Shown here: positions 15,793 to 24,620 of the stretch, piece by piece
Layout of the letters: each line of letters opens with the position of its first letter
How positions within the stretch are numbered: the first letter of the stretch is position 1
NCBI GenBank assembly: GCA_049324835.1
Contig: JBMOMT010000052.1
Location: 1 to 64,000 of the forward strand
DNA from: JBMOMT01 sp049324835
Lineage (GTDB): Bacteria > Chloroflexota > Anaerolineae > CAYNKW01
Direction: 5' to 3'
DNA length: 64,000 nucleotides
Position numbers and translations under genes: made by a program
Notes under the pieces: model-generated
The model's input: the letters and a program-made list of their open reading frames with translations, nothing else
Database searches by the model: none
Told to the model about the DNA's origin: nothing

Positions 15793-18700
15793 TCAGCTCG
15801 TGGGTGCGGACCGGCTGCCCGACGGCGCGGGAAACGGCAAAAGCGCCTCGCTGCACACAATCCGCGCCAGGGCATCGTTTTCGTCGTCTGCATCTCTATC
15901 CTGCCGCCTGACCTCATCGAGGCCATAGAGATGATAGACATTACTCAGAATTCCCATCAGCCCCTCACCAGTGATGCCCTCGCGCCGGATGCGGTTGAGT
16001 TCGTTGCGCACCGCCGGCCGGGGGCTGGGCCGGCGAAAGGCCGCCTCCAGGACGGTGATCTGCTGGCGCAGGTCCTCGTCCTGGGCCGCGTCAAAGAGCA
16101 GGCGCAGCTCGCGCAGCACGTAGCGTTGGGCGCGCGTCAACGACAGGGTGTGCTCCCGCTCGGCCCGCCGGGCCTGCACCTCGCGGTCGAACTGCTCCTT
16201 GACGGCCATCACCGTCTGGTTGTAGCCCTCGGGCAGGGGGGCGGCCGGGGTATCGGGTTCGCACTTGAGCCGGCCCAGGATGTGGGGCGCATCCCGGCTG
16301 ATCACCTGGCCGTTGTTGTCAAGCAGGTACAACTGGCGGTAGCGCCCGGCCCGGCAAAAGACAAAGGCGCCCGGCTGGCCGGCGCGGTGGCCACAACGGA
16401 CGCCATCTCGCAGGCCGGTGACTCGTTGATACAGCTCCGGCTGGTCTTCCCGGATCTGGCGTATGATCTCCTCAGCATCGTTGAGGTCCACGTACTCGTC
16501 TACGTCATCCTCTTCGTAGCGGCCGATCTCACCCTGGGCATAGATGGTGTACATGGCATCCTCGTTCAGTTGCTCGGTGGGATCCAGGATGGCGGCGTCT
16601 TCGCCGATGGTGTCGTGGATCTCCTGGATGCGCCGGGCCAGTTTGTCGCGCAGGCCCAGGTTGCGCTCCAGCCCGGTCTCTGGCATAAAGTTGTAGGCAT
16701 AGATGATATCGTGTTCGGAGCCGATGCGGTCGATGCGACCGAAACGCTGGATCAGGCGCACCGGGTTCCAGTGCAAGTCGTAGTTGATCACGGTAGCGCA
16801 GTCTTGCAGGTTCAGGCCCTCGGATAGCACATCGGTGGCCACCAGCGTGTCGATCTCGGGCACGCCCGCTGGCGGACGGTGCTGCGGATTGGCGCGCGGG
16901 GCAAAGCGGCCGACAATCTCGGCCTTGCTCTTTTCGCGGCTATAGATCACCTCGACCTCTCGGGAACCTCCCGCAGGTTCACAACCTGCGGGAGGCTGAT
17001 CGGCCAGGTTGTCGTACAGGTACTGGGCTGTGTCGGCGTATTGGGTAAAGATGAGCACCTTGCCCTGCTGGAAAGCCGCTCGCCCCAACCAGTCCTGCAG
17101 CATCTGCAGTTTGGCATCTTGTGCGGACGTGATCGGTTCTACCAGGGCCAGCATCTCGTCCAGGATGCGGATGTCCTGCTCGATGTCGGCCCGCAAGGCG
17201 TCGGCGTGGAAATCGGCCAGGTCATAACGCCCGCTGACCCGGGCCAGCGCATCCATGAGCGCCTGCTCCTCGTCCAGGTCGGATTCGTAGAGCAGCCGTT
17301 GGGCCTCCTCGCCGGCGGGGACGATGCCCTGATCCAGGGCGGCCAGGAAAGCCCGGTGAGAATTCAACATGCGCCGCAGCGTCTGGCGAAAGGCATGGAC
17401 GCTGGACTCGAAGCGTTTAAAGAGCATGATGCGCATCAGGCCGCGCAGATTGGCCCCGGCGCGCTGCAATTCGGTGTAGGGCGGTCGCTCGCGCCTGGCC
17501 GCACGGACATAGTGCCACAGCCCATAACGGGCATAGGTCAGGCTGTCAGACCTGGCAGGTTTTTCCGAACCTGCCAGGTCTCTGGCATGGCCCAGCAAAT
17601 CGCGCAGCCGGGCATAGAGGCCCTGATAGGCCGCTTCGATGCTGTACTCGACGGTGGCCAACCGGCGCTTGGGGAAAAATTGCTTACGACCACCGACCAG
17701 AACGTAGGCCCGGCGCTGCCCTTCCCGGTAGGGGCCAAAATTGTCGGGGGCCACCCGTTGCCCGGTTTCCTCGTCATAGCCGTACCAGCGCAGGATGTGG
17801 TTGCGTGTGCGGCGGATGAGCAGGTGAGCCAGCAGAGCCGGCAGCCGGCGCTCGCCGCTTTCCACCAGGCCAAAATACTGGCGCAGATGGGGTGGATCGA
17901 CGGGGATGTCGGTCAGGTCCTGGTGGTGAAAGAGCCGCAGTTGGTTATAGATGTCCCAGACCGTCTTGTTGCGCGGTGTGGCGGTGAGCAAGACGCAGCG
18001 CCGGTCGCCGGTGGCCAGGTAGCTCTCCAGCACCCGGTAGCGCTGGTTGTCGGTGTGACGAAAGTTGTGGCTCTCGTCGACCAGCACCAAGTCGCGGTAG
18101 CGGAAGCGGTCGTCGTGCAGCATCCACTCTGGGTTATGCTGTTCGTCCTCGCGCAGCAGGCCCATCGACAGGACACGCGCGTTGAGCTGATAGGCCTCGT
18201 TATAGTGCTCCCACATTTCCACCAGGGGCGCGGGGCAGATGATGAGCGATCTGGCCCGGTGGCGGCGCTCGAACTGTTTGACGATGGCCGCGCCGATGTA
18301 GGACTTGCCCAGGCCGACGACGTCGGCGACGAAACAGCCGCCGTAACGCTCGATCATCTGCACCGCCTGGCGTACGGCCTGTTCCTGGAACTCGGTCAGC
18401 ACGGCGGTGATGTCGTCGCGCCACAGAAAGTGGGCTGCCTCGGCTCCTTCCAGTTGGTCGCGCACCAGCTCGTACAGGGTCTTGAGGTAGATTTCGTAGG
18501 GTGTCACCTGGGCCAGAGGCCACGAGCCGCGCAGCTCTTGCATCAGGTGGGCCTCAAAGTCCTGGGCTTCGGCCCACAGGCCGTCGAACCAGCGGCTCAG
18601 CTCGGCGTGGTTGGTATTGCCGTGCACCAGCACGTTGAGCTCGGTGTTGGAGGTGACGCCGGCCAGGGTAAAGTTGCTGGAGCCGACGATGGCGATGCCG

Positions 18701-19221
18701 TTTTCCTCACGGGCAAGTGGATTGCCCTGGGCGTCGTAGACCGGGCCGTAGTCAAAGATGTAGGCTTTGGCGTGCAGGCGGCCCTGGGTGTAGACGCGCA
18801 CGTGCAGGCGGCCCGCTTCGATGAGCCGCACCAGGATGCTGACCAACTGCTCGGCCTGGTCGGTCTGATCCAGCAGGGCGGCAGTCTGGCCGATGCGGGC
18901 CGCGGTGGTCTCGGCCGCCAGGGCCATCTCGGTGCGTTTGGGGTAGGCCATCGCTTCGGCGGCGTTCTGCACCTGCTCCAGGCGGCGGTAGCCCTCGGCG
19001 ATCTGCTCGATGGTTTCCCGGCTGGATGTGTTGCCGATGAGCAGGCGTAACTCGCGGACGCCTGTGCCCTTCAGGGTATTGGCTAGGCGGTCGGCCACCG
19101 CCTCCAGCCCGGACAGGAAAAAGTAACCGACGGCAAAATGGGCCGCCTGGCTGCCGGGCAGGATGCGGCGGATGTGGTCGACCAGTTTGTCGGTGCGGTT
19201 GTCGATGATGTCGTGGGGCAT
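15793..19221 (-). CDS. PLD-domain/SNF2-type helicase fusion, defence-like
   Basis: 1142 residues. Residues 1-230 form a phospholipase-D-like nuclease domain with His150-x-Lys152 ('GRLHAKAYIFDYG') and 'GSSNFTLAG' (180-188). From about 265 a superfamily-2 SNF2/RapA-like motor follows: Walker A 'VGLGKS' (302-307), DESH box (382-385), 'LLTATPRNK', and C-terminal motifs 'LIFTQYADT', 'VATDVLSEGLNLQ' and 'QRFGRIDRIGSEH'. PLD-helicase proteins occur in restriction and DISARM-like systems, where they translocate on and cut foreign DNA. Two perfect hairpins lie in frame inside the gene (16967-16995, 17548-17581), adding Pro/Gly/Ala-rich peptides. It is the third gene of a minus-strand set with the methyltransferase and DUF3800 genes. 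GAGAGGG precedes the ATG. Confidence 0.88.
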   Translation of the reverse strand: MPHDIIDNRTDKLVDHIRRILPGSQAAHFAVGYFFLSGLEAVADRLANTLKGTGVRELRLLIGNTSSRETIEQIAEGYRRLEQVQNAAEAMAYPKRTEMALAAETTAARIGQTAALLDQTDQAEQLVSILVRLIEAGRLHVRVYTQGRLHAKAYIFDYGPVYDAQGNPLAREENGIAIVGSSNFTLAGVTSNTELNVLVHGNTNHAELSRWFDGLWAEAQDFEAHLMQELRGSWPLAQVTPYEIYLKTLYELVRDQLEGAEAAHFLWRDDITAVLTEFQEQAVRQAVQMIERYGGCFVADVVGLGKSYIGAAIVKQFERRHRARSLIICPAPLVEMWEHYNEAYQLNARVLSMGLLREDEQHNPEWMLHDDRFRYRDLVLVDESHNFRHTDNQRYRVLESYLATGDRRCVLLTATPRNKTVWDIYNQLRLFHHQDLTDIPVDPPHLRQYFGLVESGERRLPALLAHLLIRRTRNHILRWYGYDEETGQRVAPDNFGPYREGQRRAYVLVGGRKQFFPKRRLATVEYSIEAAYQGLYARLRDLLGHARDLAGSEKPARSDSLTYARYGLWHYVRAARRERPPYTELQRAGANLRGLMRIMLFKRFESSVHAFRQTLRRMLNSHRAFLAALDQGIVPAGEEAQRLLYESDLDEEQALMDALARVSGRYDLADFHADALRADIEQDIRILDEMLALVEPITSAQDAKLQMLQDWLGRAAFQQGKVLIFTQYADTAQYLYDNLADQPPAGCEPAGGSREVEVIYSREKSKAEIVGRFAPRANPQHRPPAGVPEIDTLVATDVLSEGLNLQDCATVINYDLHWNPVRLIQRFGRIDRIGSEHDIIYAYNFMPETGLERNLGLRDKLARRIQEIHDTIGEDAAILDPTEQLNEDAMYTIYAQGEIGRYEEDDVDEYVDLNDAEEIIRQIREDQPELYQRVTGLRDGVRCGHRAGQPGAFVFCRAGRYRQLYLLDNNGQVISRDAPHILGRLKCEPDTPAAPLPEGYNQTVMAVKEQFDREVQARRAEREHTLSLTRAQRYVLRELRLLFDAAQDEDLRQQITVLEAAFRRPSPRPAVRNELNRIRREGITGEGLMGILSNVYHLYGLDEVRRQDRDADDENDALARIVCSEALLPFPAPSGSRSAPTS
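16967..16995. repeat. Intragenic palindrome, 13-bp perfect arms
   Basis: CCTCCCGCAGGTT (16967-16979) and AACCTGCGGGAGG (16983-16995) with a 3-base loop. It lies inside the helicase gene at about residues 743-752 ('PPAGCEPAGG'). The arm is the same as the inner arm of the MITE at 56515-56635 and of the inverted repeat at 24768-24912. Confidence 0.85.
17548..17581. repeat. Intragenic palindrome, 14-bp perfect arms
   Basis: AGACCTGGCAGGTT (17548-17561) and AACCTGCCAGGTCT (17568-17581) with a 6-base loop. It is translated as part of the helicase at about residues 547-558 ('RDLAGSEKPARS'). Confidence 0.85.
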
Positions 19222-19491
19222 TGAATTTTCCCTCTCTCTGTTGGAAAGCTCGAATTGTCAGGCGCCAGGTATTCGGAACTATTTGGAACCGGGAGGACAT
19301 ATCTAGTGCCTCGAGTGTGGCCTACGCGTCGGACTAACTCTCTCTCCTGAAGGACGTTGAGATCCTTGTGGGCCAGCCGCTCGCCCGCTGTCCGCAGCGC
19401 ATCCTCTATCTCTTCGCGGGGATGAGGCATACACACGACTTCCACCTGCACACGCATCTATTCGCACCTCGTCGAAAGCCTGTTTTGCCTC

Positions 19492-19520
19492 TTGACAAAC
19501 ATGGGCAAACCTGTTATAGT
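19492..19520 (+). promoter_or_regulatory. Near-consensus promoter of a non-coding RNA
   Basis: TTGACA (19492-19497), a 17-bp spacer and TATAGT (19515-19520), pointing away from the helicase gene and into the gap that holds no ORF. The predicted start is near 19527. Confidence 0.85.
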
Positions 19521-19526
19521 ATCATT

Positions 19527-19687
19527 GTCTGGGGACGAAATTCGGCTTTATGCTGTGTGATCCCTCGGCTGCGGTCGAGAGATCCTATATCCCCCAGGAG
19601 TGACAAATCGCTCCTCTGTACGCAAAAGTCGGCTTTGCAGGCCGTGCGCCCGGTAACCGGGCCTAGCTACAGAGGGGTGATTTTTTT
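19527..19687 (+). ncRNA. Structured non-coding RNA opposite the DUF3800 gene end
   Basis: A roughly 160-base transcript is bounded by a strong promoter and an intrinsic terminator. Visible helices: P1 CTGGGG (19529-19534) / CCCCAG (19592-19597), enclosing GATCCCTCG (19559-19567) / CGAGAGATC (19576-19584). A second long stem AAATCGCTCCTCTGTA (19605-19620) / TACAGAGGGGTGATTT (19668-19683) encloses CGGC/GCCG (19630-19644) and GCCCGG/CCGGGC (19648-19662), then ends in a T run. The terminator arm overlaps the last codons of the convergent DUF3800 gene. Conserved RNA motifs next to DUF3800 genes have been reported from comparative genomics, so membership of one is plausible but not tested. No open reading frame of note is on this strand. 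Confidence 0.75.
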
Positions 19688-20449
19688 CGTGTCAAACGGA
19701 TTCTTGTGAGTGTACCAGTTGTTCGGATACCTGGCCTGATCGTACAAATCTACGAGCAAGCTAACTTTTTCTTCGACCACCTTGTAGTATCGCATTTCTC
19801 CCCTGGTAAAAGCCCGATAGATGGCCCAATTCATGTAATCAATCACGCTCAGGCAAGGCTCTCCCTGGGGGGTCTGGGCCTGTACCTCAAAGCTGGTTTT
19901 GACCTGGGTCCCCCATTTCTCCTCAAAACGCTCGATTCCACGTGTGATGGCTTGGGAGAGCGGCGCTTGCCGGTCGCGTGAGCCGCGTTTGGCGAAATAG
20001 ATGGTGTTCCGTTCGTACCGATGGAGCAGGTTTTGAAACAGGTGGGAAACCAGGTGATCGTAGAACTCGTTTTCACGTCCATGGAACGAATTTCTGAACA
20101 CGCGTTCGATCTTGCGGGCAACCACGAACTGCGCCTGAAAATCCAGGGTGGCAATTAGCTTGAAAAAACGGTAACGGATTTCCGGTACATCGTCTTTGGC
20201 GTGAAAGGCAATGGCAGTTTTGGCCAGGGACGGAAACTCTTGAAAATAGGGATCTTGAACGACTTCTTGCTGAAGCGCAAGGATAGCCTGGCGCATCGGC
20301 TCGGGATTTTGAGTCTCGGCAAAACCCAAGATCAGAATGGGCGAACACCCAGCCTGACCGACGATCAAATTCCCGTGACGGTCATAGAAGGTCGGATCGC
20401 CGGACTCGTCTACGAAAAACCAGGTGCTTCCCGCTTGTGGTTTCTTCAT
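19667..20449 (-). CDS. DUF3800 protein (RNase H-like fold family)
   Basis: 260 residues. It begins with the DUF3800 signature 'WFFVDESGDPTF' (acidic residues near 14-18). It continues with 'FHAKDDVPEIRYRFFKLI', 'FYDHLVSHLFQNLL' and the C-terminal catalytic-looking Asp in 'LSVIDYMNWAIYRAF' (about 203-213). The family is predicted to adopt an RNase H-like nuclease fold and is frequent in defence islands. The start codon overlaps the methyltransferase stop by 4 bp (ATGA), so translation is coupled. The final codons ('KKITPL') are the antisense of the terminator of the facing non-coding RNA. It probably acts with that RNA or with the flanking methyltransferase and helicase; the nature of the action is unknown. 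Confidence 0.85.
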   Translation of the reverse strand: MKKPQAGSTWFFVDESGDPTFYDRHGNLIVGQAGCSPILILGFAETQNPEPMRQAILALQQEVVQDPYFQEFPSLAKTAIAFHAKDDVPEIRYRFFKLIATLDFQAQFVVARKIERVFRNSFHGRENEFYDHLVSHLFQNLLHRYERNTIYFAKRGSRDRQAPLSQAITRGIERFEEKWGTQVKTSFEVQAQTPQGEPCLSVIDYMNWAIYRAFTRGEMRYYKVVEEKVSLLVDLYDQARYPNNWYTHKNPFDTKKITPL

Positions 20450-23400
20450 GGGGCCTCTGATGCCCCTTCAATAACCCGGACCTCTTGTTCCGTCAAGCCG
20501 TACAGCTCGTACACCAGCGTATTCAGCTCCCGCTCCCACGCTTCGACCCGTTCCCTGTGCTCAGCCCCCTGACCGTCGGCCGCCAGCAGTTTACCCACCA
20601 ACGATTCGATGGCGGTCCGTTGGGCAGGGGTGGCAGCAGGAATCGGTACTTGCCCCATGTAGGTGGCGATGAAGCGAAGATAGTCACTCTGGATGCTTGA
20701 GCTAATCTGGGTATAGAAGAACCCAGTTACTACAGAATTGAGAATGCCCAGCAGATACAACTCGTCAGTGGGCAGAATGTACATTGTGTTGCCGCCGTAA
20801 GCGCGGGTTGTATCATAGGCAAACTCCGGCGTTTTAGCGATGTCGGGATAGACGATCTTGGGCCTCTCAAACTCGGTGTAGTAATCGGTACTGTCTTGTA
20901 TTTCGTACCATTGATAAGTGCCAGGCTTGCGCCCACCCGGTCTGCCTGGCATCAGGCGTTCCCGAAATTGGGTCAAGTGGCGTTGGATGGCGGGATAGCT
21001 TTCAATCCTCACTCCACGGCGTGCAAAGATAACGTGTAGTCCAGGCCAGTCTACTCGCCAGCGATCAATGTCACGACCTCGAATCCAGGGCTTGAGAACC
21101 TCCCCACTGCGCGGGTCCTCGGCCACCAGCCGGTCGCGCGTGGCCTGGTCGATGACGAACGCTTCATTCAGCCCCGTTGTAACACCCCGGTAGAACTTGC
21201 CGCCCACGTACTCCCCCAAAGGTGTCCCGCAACGGCGCAGTTTGTCCACCAGGGCCAGCACCGCCGGCCGCACCAGCGTCCAGCCTTCGGGGCGCAGGCT
21301 GGCCTGGGGCTGGCGCCAGGCGTGGGCGCGCACGGCCTCGGCCAGGTGGTGCACCACGGCCATGTCGTCCACGGTCAGGGCCTGGGCGGCATGCTCTTGG
21401 GCCGGCGGGCGGTTGCGCACCACCAGCACGCCGGGGTAGGTCGTCGCCTCGAAAACCGGCAGGTCGCCAAAGTCGATCACCGTCCGCAGGGTCACTTGCT
21501 GGCCCAGCAGGCGGCGCAGCGTCTGACCGTAACCGGCGCGCATGAACTTGTTGGAGCTGATGTAGACCAGCGTGCCGTCGTCGCGCAGTTGGCGCAGGCC
21601 CTGGGCGTAGAAATAAACGTAAATGTCGGCCACGCCGTGGTAGACGTCGGGGTAAACCAACTTCAGGCTGGCCTTGAGGTGGGTGATCTTTTCCTGGCGC
21701 ACGTAGGGCGGATTGGCCATCATCAGGTCAAAACCGCCCTTTTCCTGGAATACCTCGGCAAAGTCCACCCGCCACAGAAAGGTGGGGTGCTGGGGATCGC
21801 CCAGGAGTTGGCGGCGCAGGTCATCGGCGCTGTGGCCGCGGCCGTCGCCCTCGCAGCGCAGCTCGCGCAGCCGCTTGCGGGCCTGGCCCACCATCGTATT
21901 CAGCGCGTCGAAGGCTTGCAGCCGCGCCTCGTAGGCTTCCCGCTGGCGGCGCTCCTGGGCCGACTCTTCGCCCAGCAGCGGCGGTTGGTAGCCGCCCAGT
22001 TGCGCCCGTTGGGCCTCCACCAGCTTGCCGGCCAGGGTAGTTTGTAACTCCAGGATACGTAACTCGCGGTGGCGCTTTTCCGGCGTATCGGCCAGCGAAA
22101 AATAGGCCGCCTTTTCCTTCTGCAAGTCCTCGACGAGCTCCTGGGTTTCCCGGTCGCGGCTCATCTCGTCGAGTGAGACCACCTGGCCGAAAAGCCGTTC
22201 CAGCAGGCTGTCGCCCTGGCGCACCTTGTAGGCCAGGTTGGGCAGGGCCGGCACCTGGCGCACCGCCTGGTCGAAGGGCTGGCCCTCCGGCAGCTCGTAA
22301 TCCACGATCAGGCTCAGCCACAGCCGCAGCTCGCAGATCTGCACCGCCTGGGCCTGGATGTCCACACCGTACAGGCAGTGCTCGACGACCTGCTTTTTCA
22401 GGTCGAAGGAATAATTGCGCCGGGCCGGGGCCGCGTCGCCGTGCAGTCGCCAGTCGAGCAGGCCCACCGCCCAGGTGAGGGCCTGCAACAAACCCAGCAG
22501 AAACGCGCCCGAGCCCACGGCCGGGTCGCAGGCGCGGACGCTCAACAGCAGCGCTTTCAGGGAGTGGGCCTCGTCCACGGAAAAGGCGTCTTGCAGCCAG
22601 GCCCGCTCCTCGTCGCTCAACTGGCCGGCGGGCGGCAGCTCCAGCAGGCGCACGATGCGCGCCCGATCCACGGCGCTCTCGCCGGCCAGGTGCTCGGCCA
22701 ACGCCTCGCGGCACATAAAGGCCACCACCGGGCGGGGGGTATAGTAGGAGCCGGTGGCCTTGCGTAGATCTACGCCGGGGTCTTGTTCCCGCTCCAGCAC
22801 CAGGCTCTCGAAAATCTTGCCCAGCATCTCGGGGTCGATGGCCACTTCCTGGTCCAGAGGGCTGTCTTCGCTGATGGTAAAGTTATAGTGCTCCAGCAAC
22901 TCGGCGAACAGAGCCTGAAAGGTGGCGTTGGTCACCGGCAGACGGGCCTGCGCCGCCGACCGCCCGCTGCTGGCCAGGTGCAGCTCGAACAGGCCGCCGT
23001 TCAGAAACGGCACTACCCCCAAAGTGTCGACCAGCTCCCGGTTCGTCTCCCGATCCGAGAGCGCCAGGAAGAGAGGATAGATCACCTGCGCGTAAAAGCT
23101 GGTGCTTTCGGGCCGGACGGCATGGCCGCCGAGAAAGCGGTTGTAGAGATAGTCGGGGTCCTGGGCCAGCCAGCCTTTCTTCTGGACAAAGTACAGGAAC
23201 AGCAGCCGGTCCAGGAGCATCTGGGTGTGATCGTCGGCGTCGTCGGCCAGGTCGGGCAAAGCCGCCACCTCGCCCCGGATGCGGTAGAACAGGCGAGCAA
23301 AGCGGCCAAAGAACTCGCGGGTGACCGCTTCGACGTCGAAGGCTTCGTCGTGGCGGCTCTGGAGCTCCAGTGCGCTGGTCTCGGGGGCCGGCACGGCCAG

Positions 23401-23871
23401 CATCGCCACCCGGTCGGACGCAGTGCGCAGCCGCTCGTAGGGGCCGATGGTGATGCGCCGGTAGACGCGCCGGCGAGAAGCCTCCCGCTCGTAGCGGACG
23501 TTGACCAGGTGCCAGCGCCGTTCTTCCGGATCGCTGAACACAAAGAGGGCATAGGGATGGTCGTTCAGCAGTTGATGGATGGCCAGGCGCTCGGCGGTGA
23601 GCGATAGCGCCAGGTCGCGGCCCTGGTATTCGGGAGCAAGGCGGGCATAAATCACGTCGAAGGCGCCGAACTGGGAACGATGCTGGGCCAGCAGGAGCGG
23701 CTCGCCGGTCAGGGCTTTTCGAGCCCGGTCGGGCCAGTTGCGGCGGGAGAGGGGGGTGTTGGTGCGGTCGTAGTTCAGTTCGGTCCAAAAGAGCTGTTTG
23801 GCTGCGGTTAAGCCGTCACGGGGAATGCGCTGGAGCAGGTCGTAGATACGCTCCTGGGTTTCTGTGGGCAT
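20446..23871 (-). CDS. Eco57I-type N6-adenine DNA methyltransferase
   Basis: 1141 residues. The SAM-binding motif 'DPAVGSGAF' lies at 449-457 and the catalytic NPPY at 720-723 ('MMANPPYVRQE'), in the order typical of gamma-class adenine methyltransferases. A long N-terminal region (1-400) includes 'YALFVFSDPEERRWHLVN', seen in large type IIG/BREX-like enzymes; no clear PD-(D/E)XK nuclease motif could be picked out by eye. The C-terminal third is a TaqI-like target-recognition region ('FYRGVTTGLNEAFVID', 'LKPWIRGRDI', 'YLLGILNSVV'). It should methylate host DNA at a specific site. It is the first gene of a minus-strand set, overlapping DUF3800 by 4 bp, with the PLD-helicase further downstream, suggesting a modification-based defence system. 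Confidence 0.88.
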   Translation of the reverse strand: MPTETQERIYDLLQRIPRDGLTAAKQLFWTELNYDRTNTPLSRRNWPDRARKALTGEPLLLAQHRSQFGAFDVIYARLAPEYQGRDLALSLTAERLAIHQLLNDHPYALFVFSDPEERRWHLVNVRYEREASRRRVYRRITIGPYERLRTASDRVAMLAVPAPETSALELQSRHDEAFDVEAVTREFFGRFARLFYRIRGEVAALPDLADDADDHTQMLLDRLLFLYFVQKKGWLAQDPDYLYNRFLGGHAVRPESTSFYAQVIYPLFLALSDRETNRELVDTLGVVPFLNGGLFELHLASSGRSAAQARLPVTNATFQALFAELLEHYNFTISEDSPLDQEVAIDPEMLGKIFESLVLEREQDPGVDLRKATGSYYTPRPVVAFMCREALAEHLAGESAVDRARIVRLLELPPAGQLSDEERAWLQDAFSVDEAHSLKALLLSVRACDPAVGSGAFLLGLLQALTWAVGLLDWRLHGDAAPARRNYSFDLKKQVVEHCLYGVDIQAQAVQICELRLWLSLIVDYELPEGQPFDQAVRQVPALPNLAYKVRQGDSLLERLFGQVVSLDEMSRDRETQELVEDLQKEKAAYFSLADTPEKRHRELRILELQTTLAGKLVEAQRAQLGGYQPPLLGEESAQERRQREAYEARLQAFDALNTMVGQARKRLRELRCEGDGRGHSADDLRRQLLGDPQHPTFLWRVDFAEVFQEKGGFDLMMANPPYVRQEKITHLKASLKLVYPDVYHGVADIYVYFYAQGLRQLRDDGTLVYISSNKFMRAGYGQTLRRLLGQQVTLRTVIDFGDLPVFEATTYPGVLVVRNRPPAQEHAAQALTVDDMAVVHHLAEAVRAHAWRQPQASLRPEGWTLVRPAVLALVDKLRRCGTPLGEYVGGKFYRGVTTGLNEAFVIDQATRDRLVAEDPRSGEVLKPWIRGRDIDRWRVDWPGLHVIFARRGVRIESYPAIQRHLTQFRERLMPGRPGGRKPGTYQWYEIQDSTDYYTEFERPKIVYPDIAKTPEFAYDTTRAYGGNTMYILPTDELYLLGILNSVVTGFFYTQISSSIQSDYLRFIATYMGQVPIPAATPAQRTAIESLVGKLLAADGQGAEHRERVEAWERELNTLVYELYGLTEQEVRVIEGASEAP

Positions 23872-24048
23872 GAAACATCTCCATTTGAAGCACTGTGGTA
23901 GAGTCTGATGCCGTCGCCGTGGACAATCGTCCTATCCGATGGTACCTTACCAGTGAAATTCTTGCACGCTGGGCAAAAAACTTGTCACACCGGGTTGGGG
24001 ACTCTAGCCTCACATCGGTCTGATGGCTCGTTTCCTTTTCACCAAAGC

Positions 24049-24090
24049 AAAAACGCGCCAGCGCAGGGCCCAAGCCCCGCCTGGCGCGTC
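24049..24090 (-). terminator. Terminator-like hairpin upstream of the methyltransferase operon
   Basis: On the minus strand ACGCGCCAG and CTGGCGCGT form a 9-bp stem around a 19-base loop, followed by five T residues (complement of 24049-24053). It would stop read-through from the transposon remnant into the methyltransferase gene. Confidence 0.5.
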
Positions 24091-24268
24091 AACGGTTGGC
24101 CGGATAGACTGTTCCTGGCAAAAACTGGTGTGCCACGGTGCACCCTCCTTGTGACCAGGGTGGGCAGATGGCGATGGAAAAAGTCTGAGGGTGAGTGTAT
24201 CACAAAAGGAACAACAGGGCAAATTCTAACCATCCTTACCCTTGATTCAGATTCTCCCGCTGCTCTGA

Positions 24269-24540
24269 CTATCGTGTCACATACCCATGCCGCAGCCAGA
24301 GCTCGATGGCCTCGGCGGCCAGCCACAGGGCCTCGTCGTAGCCAACACACTCACGCAGCCGTTCCGCTTGCTCAGCCGAGAACGCTGCCTGGGTGTGGTG
24401 TGGGCGCGTGGATCTGCGCTGTAAGGCCTCCTCTCCACGCTCATTGTATACCCAAATCACGTTGCGCACGGTTTCGTCGTCACAGCCCACCGCTTCGGCA
24501 ATCGCCGGCGCGCGAGCGCAAGCCTGTTTCCAGTCGCTCG
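24269..24540 (-). pseudogene. IS630-family transposase N-terminal remnant
   Basis: The minus-strand frame gives 'APAIAEAVGCDDETVRNVIW' followed by 'NERGEEALQRRSTRPH', the helix-turn-helix region of IS630-type transposases. A 73-residue ORF starts at an internal ATG (24490). The frame opens further upstream but lacks a start and the true N-terminus. After 'FSAEQAERLREC' the sequence departs from the family and ends at 24269, and the catalytic DDE domain is absent. It is therefore a fragment. No inverted repeats of a complete element were found around it. Confidence 0.65.
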
Positions 24541-24582
24541 CGCTCTGATTCTGTCAGGCTACGTACACATAGTGGTTTTCTC

Positions 24583-24620
24583 GTAACTGCTCACCCTCCC
24601 GCAGGCTCTTGCAAGAGCCG
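24583..24620. repeat. Solo left end of the IS66-like MITE
   Basis: GTAACTGCTCACCCTCCCGC is the exact left end of the copies at 3299 and 5935, but a different palindrome (GGCTCTTGCAAGAGCC) follows and no right end is seen. The sequence beyond ('CTGCTGC...AATTTGTCGATTC') also recurs beside the MITE-end fragment at about 9345-9385. Confidence 0.6.

Noticed and set aside
16879..19050. 723-codon + strand frame opposite the helicase
   Set aside because: Antisense shadow; helicase and PLD motifs on the minus strand are unambiguous.
19240..19457. Possible small gene before the helicase on the minus strand, with a 'RVGHTRGTRYVL' winged-helix-like end
   Set aside because: No ribosome-binding site, no proper stop before it runs into the helicase gene in another frame; at most a fragment, too weak to annotate.
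19527..19687. 6S RNA or SRP RNA
   Set aside because: No single long rod with a central bubble as in 6S RNA, and no SRP tetraloop/asymmetric-loop motif; the multi-helix layout fits neither.
15793..23871. Complete DISARM or BREX system
   Set aside because: drmA, drmB, pglZ, brxC and brxL are not present in the window, and the PLD domain is fused to the helicase; only component-level similarity is supported.
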